DNA of 40,648 bases, from the NCBI GenBank assembly GCA_014695175.1, contig JACJNV010000284.1, forward strand, positions 1-40,648, given 5' to 3'. Of this stretch, positions 34,401 through 40,648 are shown piece by piece. The translations under genes and the position numbers were made by a program. The notes under the pieces are model-generated. The model saw nothing but the letters and a program-made list of their open reading frames with translations, had not been told where the DNA came from and did not search any database. The stretch comes from Microcoleus sp. FACHB-DQ6 (GTDB lineage: Bacteria > Cyanobacteriota > Cyanobacteriia > Cyanobacteriales > Microcoleaceae). Within the stretch, counting starts at the first letter, position 1. Each line of letters begins with the position of its first letter.

Positions 34401-36923
34401 AGTTCTGGTATGATGAATCACAGTGTCAATCCACTGATTCATCTGGTCAAATTCGCCACAGAGTGAAGCCACTTCTGCTGCTATGTCGTGCAAGTTCAAG
34501 GTCATCTCGTACTGTCGTTGCCAAGCGCTCTCTCCAAGCAAATTTAGCCCGATCGCAGCATACTGACGAGCAGCTTGATAAGCAGTAGCGGCTCTGGCTT
34601 TGCGGCAAGCCGTGAGGTTTAGTTGTGCCAGATCGGATCGTTCTGTTTGGTTTTCAATCAGCGCAATACCATAATTCAACTGATTGACAACTGAAAAAAT
34701 TTGCTCTTCTATAGCTGCGGGTGAAATTTGCTGGCTCAGCAATTGTCCAATCTGATAGTGAGCGCGCGATCGCTCTTGTTCGGGAATTAAAGAATAGGCA
34801 GCTTGCTGAACGCGATCGTGCAAAAACTTGTAATTCACCACCTCCAAATTTTCGGTCTCCTCCCGTCTTTCTCGCCCCATATAAAACTTGTAGACTTCAC
34901 TTTCAGGCAGGATTAACCCCTCTTGCAAAGCCTTCCACAAATCCGCCGCCGTTTCCGTTTCCAATTGCTGGGAAACAACTGCCAAAGTCCCCAAATCAAA
35001 CTGATTCCCCACACAAGCAGCCAACTTCAACACATTCTGAGTCCCTGGCGGCAATTTTTGCAACTGCAACGCCATAAACTCGACCACATTATCCGTCAGC
35101 GCTGCCTCCCGAACTCGCACAATATCGCACTGCCAATAACCAGCAACCCGGTCAAACTCAATCAGCCCATCCTGATGCAGTGCTTTGAGAAACTGCGTTG
35201 CAAAAAAGGGATTTCCTTGGGTTTTTTGTACAACCAAATCAGCCAAAGGTCTTGCCCAAGATGGATCGCAATAGAGCGTATCAGCAACCAAATGATTTAG
35301 ACTTTCTGAACTCAACGGTTCTAGCGTCAGAGTATTCACCGTGGCCCCAGCTTTGGCCATTGCATCCAGTGTCAGCATCAACGGATGTGCTGCAAACACT
35401 TCATTATCTCGGTAGGCACCAATTACTAATAAATAGCCGCTTGCTGACTCGGCAACCAGCAGTTGCATTAACCGCAGCGAGGCGGAATCAGCCCACTGCA
35501 AGTCATCCAAAAACATCACCAGGGGATGTTCTGGTTTTGTGAATACATGAATAAAATTTTGAAACAGCAAATCAAACCGATTTTGGGCCGCCGTTCCTGA
35601 TAATTCTAGTGCGGGCGGTTGTGGTCCAATAATTCTTTCGAGTTCTGGGATTACTTCAATAATGACTTGTCCGTTCTCGCCCACTGCTTGCAATATTTGA
35701 GTTTGCCAATTTTTCAACTCCTGGTCACTTGCGCTCAACAATTGTCCCATTAAATCTCTAAATGCTTGGACAAAAGCTGAGAAAGGAATGTTGCGGTTAA
35801 ATTGGTCGAATTTGCCTTTGATGAAATAGCCGCGCTGGCGGGCTATTGGTTTGTGAACTTCATTGACAATTGCAGTTTTCCCAATCCCAGAAAAACCCGC
35901 GACTAACATTAACTCACAGCCTCCACCCTGTTCTGATGGCTGCTGGGAAAAACCTGCTACTCGATCGAATGCTGCCAGTAATTCGGTCACTTCGGTTTCG
36001 CGACCGTAGAGTTTTTCGGGTATGAGGAAACGATCGCCCACATCCCTCTGCGCGATTGCAAAACTCTCTATCCTACCGTTTTCTTCAAGTTGCTTCAAAC
36101 AAAATTCTAAATCGAATTTCAGTCCCAACGCACTCTGATAGCGGTCTTCGGCATTCTTTGCCATTAATTTGCTGACAATCTCCGAGAGTACCGGCGGGAT
36201 TTCGGGATTGATTTCATGCAGTGATGGCGGTTGCTGGGCAATATGGCAGTGTACCAATTCCATTGCATCGTTGGATTGAAACGGCAATTGTCCCGCTAGC
36301 AATCCGTAAAAAGTCACCCCCAAAGAGTAAAAGTCTGTCCGGTAGTCAATCCCCCTATTCATCCTTCCCGTTTGTTCGGGAGACAAATAGCCGAGTGTCC
36401 CTTCCAAGACGTTAGGATTCATCAGGGTTTGAGTTTCCCTGGGCAGCAAGGATGCAATACTAAAGTCAATGAGTTTGACGTGTTTTGTATGCGGATTAAT
36501 TAAAATATTGGCGGGTTTAATGTCTTTGTGAATTATCCGGTGGCGATAGAGTATATCTAATGTATCGCTCAGGTCGATCGCCACTTGCAAAAACTCGTTC
36601 AGAGTCGGCGCAGTTTCCCCTGGTTCCATCCATTTATTCAGAGGAACTCCCCCAAAGTCTTCCATTACCAGCGCATAGCTGTTTTGGTAGGGTTCCAAAC
36701 TGTAGGTTTCGATGATCCCGGGCAAGTTGAGGTTTTTGGCGATCGTGTACTGATTGCGAAATTGCACCAGTTCGCTGAAACTGGGATACTGACTCTGCAG
36801 GACTTTGATGGCGACTGGCTGTTTGTCGCCAGTACGGAAAGCTCGATAAACTAGGGTGCGATTTCCTGAGTAAATGCGATCGAGAATTTGATAACCTGTC
36901 AATGTAAAATTTATACTTGGCAT
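31479..36923 (-). CDS. Giant Ser/Thr kinase-AAA-GAF-histidine kinase (1814 aa)
   Basis: A cytosolic multidomain signalling protein of the PknK/HstK architecture common in filamentous cyanobacteria. Residues 8-280: Ser/Thr protein kinase, with Lys40 in VAIKVL, IHKDIKPANIL (Asp134) and DFS at 153-155 in place of DFG. Residues 300-560: AAA/STAND-type ATPase, Walker A GFSGIGKT (343-350) and Walker B LVMFLDDLQWAD. Residues of about 560-1330: long helical repeat region, probably TPR-like. About 1370-1520: GAF sensor (SVLCAPILNQGKLIGLLYLEN). Then a coiled-coil linker. HisKA has His1559 in GIAHEINNPVGF, and HATPase_c has MNLLANAIDAL, DNGAGM and GKGTGLGLAI. No response regulator is adjacent, so its partner is unknown. 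The Gly-to-Ser change in DFG is frequent in this group and does not itself imply inactivity. Confidence 0.95.
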   Translation of the reverse strand: MPSINFTLTGYQILDRIYSGNRTLVYRAFRTGDKQPVAIKVLQSQYPSFSELVQFRNQYTIAKNLNLPGIIETYSLEPYQNSYALVMEDFGGVPLNKWMEPGETAPTLNEFLQVAIDLSDTLDILYRHRIIHKDIKPANILINPHTKHVKLIDFSIASLLPRETQTLMNPNVLEGTLGYLSPEQTGRMNRGIDYRTDFYSLGVTFYGLLAGQLPFQSNDAMELVHCHIAQQPPSLHEINPEIPPVLSEIVSKLMAKNAEDRYQSALGLKFDLEFCLKQLEENGRIESFAIAQRDVGDRFLIPEKLYGRETEVTELLAAFDRVAGFSQQPSEQGGGCELMLVAGFSGIGKTAIVNEVHKPIARQRGYFIKGKFDQFNRNIPFSAFVQAFRDLMGQLLSASDQELKNWQTQILQAVGENGQVIIEVIPELERIIGPQPPALELSGTAAQNRFDLLFQNFIHVFTKPEHPLVMFLDDLQWADSASLRLMQLLVAESASGYLLVIGAYRDNEVFAAHPLMLTLDAMAKAGATVNTLTLEPLSSESLNHLVADTLYCDPSWARPLADLVVQKTQGNPFFATQFLKALHQDGLIEFDRVAGYWQCDIVRVREAALTDNVVEFMALQLQKLPPGTQNVLKLAACVGNQFDLGTLAVVSQQLETETAADLWKALQEGLILPESEVYKFYMGRERREETENLEVVNYKFLHDRVQQAAYSLIPEQERSRAHYQIGQLLSQQISPAAIEEQIFSVVNQLNYGIALIENQTERSDLAQLNLTACRKARAATAYQAARQYAAIGLNLLGESAWQRQYEMTLNLHDIAAEVASLCGEFDQMNQWIDTVIHHTRTPLERVSVYIVKIQALSSQNKFLEAIAIGLLSLKELGVELPDSPTSEDIQQAVQEINCSIGDRPIEELFDLPAMVDTQKLATMQVAASMASVCYPVGSSLFPLVTALQVNLSIQYGNSRTSAYSYSFYGVILNNFLQDVTVADQFGRLAYRLASGADAKNIRSATCVVIAALLYHRKSHLRETLPILQAGYQAGLETGNLEFVGHNGHGFCLNSYWCGQPLAELEPQIRAYRQQLLDLNQLTTANYCSIYWETTLFLLGNPNKFEISFEEERYEEKLVSQSLASNDFYRLCIFYLYRVTLRFLLGDIAGASVDVDRARQYIAGSVGTTSEASLYFYDSLIALATPESETELETQWQRVQENQRKLQHWAEHAPMNYLHKWQLVEAEKCRVARHRAEAIEMYDRAISGAQENKYIQEEALANELAAKFYLDWGKEKVAQAYMQEAYSCYERWGAKAKIDDLEKRYPQLLSPILQATENRSVIRETRLHTINKSSILPQSFQTILSSSNRIYETLDFAAILKASQTLSSEIKLEKLLAGLMSVVMENAGAKKAVLLLLKDGNLAIEAVASFNQDVISISVPLSARDEFPPAVVNYVKRTWKTVVLDNAAVQNDFIADQYLMQKKPKSVLCAPILNQGKLIGLLYLENNLTIGAFTEDRTDVIQLLCAQAAISIENARLYQQSQAYAQELERSLVDLQQAQLQIVQSEKMSALGNLVTGIAHEINNPVGFISGNIEEATITIKDLIGHLKLYQEKLPNPGEEIEEDAEDIDLEYALEDLPKMLLSMKVGCDRIRGISTSLRTFSRADKDYKVPFNIHEGIDSTILILKHRLKANEHHPAIEVVTDYGNLPPIECFPGQLNQVFMNLLANAIDALEESKQTRSLEALKANPHCITVRTRQSGDRHIKIQIADNGAGMTEAVKQRIFDHLFTTKAVGKGTGLGLAIARQIVVETHGGTINVNSTLGGGTEFEIVLPVTE

Positions 36924-37092
36924 ACTTTTATTGTTCCCGTCCTCAGCGGGCTATTTCCACATTAGCAGAAGCCAATACAGTTTCCCAGTCCCGTAATTGT
37001 TATTTTAAATCAAAATGACATATATTGCTCAATGTTTGTGATGGGGATCACTGAAGTAAGGTAGTTTAAAAACTGAGCAATTCCTATTTTTA

Positions 37093-38079
37093 TTAAAAAT
37101 TAAATAGCCTCATCCATAGGGGAATAGTGAATAATAAACTAACGCAGCCGATGCCGATCGCAGTTACGGCTAATTCGCGATCGAGATTGAAAGCTTCTGC
37201 CAACAATGTAGTACCAAAAGCAGGAGGCATCGCCATTTGCAGCACTAGCACAAGTCGTGGCGCGCCCGTGATCCCCAAAAACGTTAATCCCATGCCAATT
37301 ACCAAGGGAACTAACAGCATTTTAATCACCAGACAAGCCAAAACTGGTTTAAGGTTGTGCAAGGAATTCAACTTGCTCAACTGCATCCCGATCGTAATTA
37401 AAGCTAAAGTAATTACAGTCCAAGCACCTGTTGTTAACAATTCTGCGATTTGTGCCGACAGGGGCAAGCTGCGCGAGACAAACCCTACACCAAAAGCCCA
37501 CAGTGCCGGATTCTGAAAAATTGCCCGTAGGGAAGCTAACCAACTCTGAGGGCGCTCGCTTTTACCGCAGTGAGAAGCAATAGCAACTCCCAGTATATTG
37601 ATTCCCATGGTAGTGCCTAGCAGGTCGTAAAACAACGCCCAGGCAAAGTGTTCCGAGCCTAATAAGGACAAGGTGACTGGAATGCCTAAAAAACCCGTAT
37701 TACCAACCATCGTTGCCAATAAGAAGCTGCCTTGAGTGGGCAAACTCCAAGCGCTGGTGTGTTCCGGGCTATTTTGGGCGATCGGATTAAGAGTGTTCAA
37801 ACGTTCCTCGCCGACACCGAAATTTATCAAAATCCAAGCGAGTCCTCCACCTGCTAGAATTGCCGCCCAAGCTATCAGCGGCGCCATCCAAATAGCCCCA
37901 GACAAATTGGCGCGGCGGATGAAAGCAACAATGCTCAATGGCGTACCAAAGAAGAAAAGAAACTTGGCTAAATATGTAGAATAGCTTCTCGGTAGCAGGC
38001 GGCCGAGAAAAAATCCCAACGCCACCCATCCGATCAGATTTAGATAAAGTTTGAGCAGCGGATTTTCTAAATAAAGCAT
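37093..38079 (-). CDS. AEC family (auxin efflux carrier-like) transporter
   Basis: An integral membrane protein of 328 residues with about ten hydrophobic helices in two halves, as in the AEC/malonate-transporter family. The N-terminus is LLKLYLNLIGWVALGFFLGRLLP. The central segment GSFLLATMVGNTGFLGIPVTLSLLG contains the family NTGFLGIP motif. The C-terminal half has GLTFLGITGAPRLVLVLQMAMPPAFGTTLLAEAFNLD. Bacterial members export or exchange small carboxylates or unknown substrates; no substrate can be assigned here. It is divergent from the VWA gene. Two TAAATATTTA palindromes lie just upstream of the start. Confidence 0.92.
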   Translation of the reverse strand: MLYLENPLLKLYLNLIGWVALGFFLGRLLPRSYSTYLAKFLFFFGTPLSIVAFIRRANLSGAIWMAPLIAWAAILAGGGLAWILINFGVGEERLNTLNPIAQNSPEHTSAWSLPTQGSFLLATMVGNTGFLGIPVTLSLLGSEHFAWALFYDLLGTTMGINILGVAIASHCGKSERPQSWLASLRAIFQNPALWAFGVGFVSRSLPLSAQIAELLTTGAWTVITLALITIGMQLSKLNSLHNLKPVLACLVIKMLLVPLVIGMGLTFLGITGAPRLVLVLQMAMPPAFGTTLLAEAFNLDRELAVTAIGIGCVSLLFTIPLWMRLFNF

Positions 38080-38086
38080 GATTGAC

Positions 38087-38107
38087 TAAATATTTACTAA
38101 ATATTTA
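38087..38107. promoter_or_regulatory. Two TAAATATTTA palindromes, 11 bp apart
   Basis: Identical 10-bp palindromes at 38087-38096 and 38098-38107 begin eight bases upstream of the AEC start codon. Spacing of about one helical turn suggests a repressor operator. They could also simply be an AT-rich leader. Confidence 0.4.
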
Positions 38108-38148
38108 CGCAGATCCACTACTTTTGCCAAAAAAGCCCGCTTTTACCC

Positions 38149-38182
38149 TAGCCCCGCAGTTTTCCGTTGCACTGCAGGGCTA
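38149..38182. promoter_or_regulatory. Hairpin in the AEC/VWA divergent region
   Basis: TAGCCCCGCAGT (38149-38160) and ACTGCAGGGCTA (38171-38182) pair at 11 of 12 positions with a 10-nt loop. It lies between the two divergent starts, about 50 bp before the VWA promoter, where a terminator would insulate nothing obvious. A leader hairpin or protein site is possible. Confidence 0.5.
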
Positions 38183-38228
38183 AATATTAATGATTATTCA
38201 GCCTCGCAGATAATTTTCCAGACAGGCC

Positions 38229-38257
38229 TTGACATCCACAGAAGCGCGTGTCATGAT
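38229..38257 (+). promoter_or_regulatory. Sigma-70-type promoter of the VWA gene
   Basis: A perfect -35 box TTGACA (38229-38234), a 17-bp spacer and CATGAT (38252-38257, 4 of 6 match to TATAAT). The predicted start near 38264 gives a leader of about 28 nt before the ATG at 38292. Confidence 0.65.
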
Positions 38258-38291
38258 TAGGTTGAGGAATAAATCAACATAGAGAAAAACT

Positions 38292-40648
38292 ATGGCACGG
38301 CAAGCAAAACAATCATCTCAAGTCAAAAGTTCCAGCAGCCAAGCAGCCTCCAATACTCGCACCAAATTTACCCTCTACAATTTTGCCGGAAACGCAAAGG
38401 CTTTCTATCTAGTCGATCGCATTAATTTAGAAAGAACACCAGGCGATATCCCTGAAAAATCCGTCGCTCACAGCATCATCATCATCGACCGTTCCGGCTC
38501 AATGTATTATGACTTAGAACCGCTGAAAGAAACCCTAATCAAGCTTTTGACCTTAGACGAATACAACAATTACCAGCTAATTGTCAGCCTGATTTCCTAT
38601 GCTAGCAAGGGGGACGTAATTTGTCATTTCCAGCGAATTCCCATTCAAGAAGTGCTAAAGTTTGACTCTCAATACATCAAAGACATTCAAAAAATCCACA
38701 CGGCTGGGTCTACCTGCATATCGCAGTCGATGCAACTCGCTAAATCTTTGGTTAAAGCGGGAGAAATGACAGCGATAAATTTACACACAGACGGCTATGC
38801 AAATGACCCAAGTGCCAATTCCGAAGCTGCAAAACTAGGGAAAATTTGCGAAGAGCTCAAAGACATGGATGTGTTTGCCAACACGATATCCTATGCCTAT
38901 GCTGACTTCAAACTGCTCTCCAAAATCGCCAACACTTTATCGGGAAATTGCATCCGCGCTGGCGAAGTCAAAATGGTTTATGATGCTCTTTACGATAGCA
39001 CAAAACTGTTAGGCAGTTCCGTTGCACCTCCGCTGGAAGAACCGTTAATTAAGGAATACGATTATCAAGTTTTTGTTTCCAAAAGCGGCAAGAAAATCAA
39101 CGGTTCATCGAACACGCTGAAAATTTGCGGGCTGAAAGCAGACGATCGCGGACTGTTTTACAAATATCAGAAAGTAGCCAAAGATGAGTATGACAAACTA
39201 GATGTTCCCGTTGCTCAAACTGATGAGTCGGTGTTTGCTTTTGCGAAAGCTAACCTCGCTGACGGCAATTTAAATACGGCTAAGTATGCGCTGGCGAGCA
39301 CTTTCAACGCTACTTTGACGGAAAAACACGCTAAAGCTTTGACAAATGCCCAAATAGCGGAGTTTACGGAAGATTTGGAACAGGCGGTTTTTGCGCCTGA
39401 TGTGTTGAAAAATCATGAAATTGGCGATCGGGTAAAAGTCAGCGAGAAAATTTCCCTGCTGGAGTTAATCAAGATATTGGAGGAAAACAGCAACAGCATC
39501 ATCATCAACTTGAAACACTTGCAAGAAAATTATCAGCGAAAAGGTTTGAAGCGAATTGAGGGAAAGCGAGACCAAAACGGCAACCTCGTCAAGCCTTGGC
39601 TGAAAACAGAATTCTTAGATGGTGGCGAGTACGTGCAAATGGGTTCATTTGCCATCAATCAAAATACCGCTACCATCAATATGCTGATTACCAGAAAAGC
39701 TAAGCTGGTAAAAGTTGAGGATGAAACTTTAATCGCAGAAGTGGCGGGAATTTTAGTTACAGACCTCAATACTTTCAACAATTATACCATTGTCAGCGAC
39801 GGCGAAGTTAATATTAAGTCGCTGCGAACCAAAATCAGCAGCAAACCAGTGTTTGATTTGCTCAACAAATGCGGTGTCCTTGAAAAAGACGGTTCGCCTG
39901 TGCAAGAATTTGACTTCCGTTCAGAGTACGATATAAAGTTAGAGACTTTGCCGCTAGTGCCTTTTGACGGGCGTTACGGCAGCCTTGACGGAGTGTTTGA
40001 GGAACTCGCAGAAATCAAAATTCTCTCTAGCATTCTCTCGGCTCATTTGAAGGAGGAATCCGAGGCTTACACTGCGGAACAATTGGAAGAATTGAAACAG
40101 CATTATCTGTCAAAAAGCCTTTACATCAACTTTCCGACGACGACGGAATACACGGAATTAAAAAGTGCGATCGCCAACGGTTCAGTAGATTCGCGAGTCA
40201 GCTACAAAATCGACATCGGCAGCAAAAACATTCTCAACTTCGGCAAATTGCACTCGGCCAACAAATTTCTCGATCGCCTTTATGAAGTTTACCACAAAAA
40301 CACGGGCGAAAAGCTAGCAAAACCGACATTTGACATCACGTTAGATGAGCCTGTTGTCTTCGCACACAAAACGCTGTCATCCCGAACAAAAATCACCAAA
40401 GTTGACGACTTGATGAAACTGATTTTCGATGAGTTTTTGGGGTTGGAGGATAACGGAATTGTTAACGCTACTTTAGCCAAAGTGGGTGCAGATAGTTTGC
40501 TGCGGCTTTTGCAAGCGAAATGGCAGGGAGGAGATGTCAAGCGAGAGGAGTTTGTCGCTGCTTTAGCTAATGCGAATGAGCGACTGGACGCTTATGCTGA
40601 AAAAGTGTACAGGGAAAAAGTTTCACCGCTGGTTTTCTATATCGGTTC
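38292..40648 (+). CDS. VWA-domain protein, partial (runs off the window)
   Basis: At least 785 residues; the 3' end lies outside the window. The start MARQAKQSSQVKSSSSQAASN is a polar, basic tail. A von Willebrand factor A domain covers about residues 30-240: SIIIIDRSGSM is the MIDAS DxSxS motif, AGSTCISQSMQ supplies the MIDAS Thr, and NLHTDGYAND the MIDAS Asp (usual T/SDG). The rest is soluble and unrecognised, with repeating lysine/glutamate-rich helices (VKVSEKISLLELIKILEE, FDLLNKCGVLEKDGS). There is no signal peptide or membrane segment in the part seen, so it is probably cytosolic. VWA proteins often act with MoxR-type ATPases or in terPQ-like stress operons, but any partner lies downstream, outside the window. 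Confidence 0.85.
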   Translation, partial: MARQAKQSSQVKSSSSQAASNTRTKFTLYNFAGNAKAFYLVDRINLERTPGDIPEKSVAHSIIIIDRSGSMYYDLEPLKETLIKLLTLDEYNNYQLIVSLISYASKGDVICHFQRIPIQEVLKFDSQYIKDIQKIHTAGSTCISQSMQLAKSLVKAGEMTAINLHTDGYANDPSANSEAAKLGKICEELKDMDVFANTISYAYADFKLLSKIANTLSGNCIRAGEVKMVYDALYDSTKLLGSSVAPPLEEPLIKEYDYQVFVSKSGKKINGSSNTLKICGLKADDRGLFYKYQKVAKDEYDKLDVPVAQTDESVFAFAKANLADGNLNTAKYALASTFNATLTEKHAKALTNAQIAEFTEDLEQAVFAPDVLKNHEIGDRVKVSEKISLLELIKILEENSNSIIINLKHLQENYQRKGLKRIEGKRDQNGNLVKPWLKTEFLDGGEYVQMGSFAINQNTATINMLITRKAKLVKVEDETLIAEVAGILVTDLNTFNNYTIVSDGEVNIKSLRTKISSKPVFDLLNKCGVLEKDGSPVQEFDFRSEYDIKLETLPLVPFDGRYGSLDGVFEELAEIKILSSILSAHLKEESEAYTAEQLEELKQHYLSKSLYINFPTTTEYTELKSAIANGSVDSRVSYKIDIGSKNILNFGKLHSANKFLDRLYEVYHKNTGEKLAKPTFDITLDEPVVFAHKTLSSRTKITKVDDLMKLIFDEFLGLEDNGIVNATLAKVGADSLLRLLQAKWQGGDVKREEFVAALANANERLDAYAEKVYREKVSPLVFYIG

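Overview
The window comes from a filamentous, Oscillatoriales-type cyanobacterium (Microcoleus/Oscillatoria-like; inference). It carries psbO (oxygen-evolving complex), a ferrochelatase with a chlorophyll-a/b-binding-like C-terminal helix, a SigF-type group 3 sigma factor, a class II ribonucleotide reductase with intervening elements, many GCGATCGC (HIP1) sites, and heptanucleotide tandem repeats between genes. No rRNA, tRNA or CRISPR array was recognised.

Layout. 0.2-2.3 kb: an unrecognised gene and a decayed methyltransferase pseudogene. 2.4-6.2 kb: hemH, a DUF4126 membrane protein (minus), and a glutamate dehydrogenase ending in a strong hairpin. 6.2-7.7 kb: an AT-rich GIY-YIG-domain gene of unknown role. 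7.9-11.7 kb: nrdJ on the minus strand, interrupted by a 253-nt group I intron exactly inside the active-site NPCGE motif and by a 407-residue LAGLIDADG intein. 11.9-14.5 kb: a small conserved gene and an RTX/DUF4394 protein with a tandem internal duplication. 15.1-19.8 kb: an ABC exporter operon with a tandem duplication (ATPase, permease, ATPase remnant, second permease); the two permeases share an apparently identical core of about 1.14 kb but differ at both ends. 20.0-22.9 kb: an LRR-DUF6745 gene split by an IS200/IS605-type element carrying an amber-interrupted tnpB. 23.1-24.9 kb: a dppB-like permease and apt. 25.2-29.3 kb: aspartate aminotransferase, sigF, psbO and a small conserved gene. 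29.4-31.0 kb: a second RTX protein with a proline/threonine repeat tail. 31.5-36.9 kb: a very large Ser/Thr kinase-AAA-GAF-histidine kinase. 37.1-38.1 kb: an AEC-family carrier. 38.3 kb to the end: a VWA-domain protein that runs off the window.

Most genes are monocistronic housekeeping or signalling genes on alternating strands. The strongest non-routine signals are elements inserted in genes. For the intron the P1 helix, U.G splice pair, terminal G and exact codon junction can be read directly. For the IS element both junctions can be read, and removing it restores an in-frame 477-codon gene. Intergenic DNA is rich in short repeats: TTGACTG-type heptamers, TTTTAGA heptamers and at least two MITE-like inverted-repeat families. 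I did not find a clear multi-gene system of a new kind. The nearest candidates are the mosaic ABC permease pair and the double-parasitised nrdJ.
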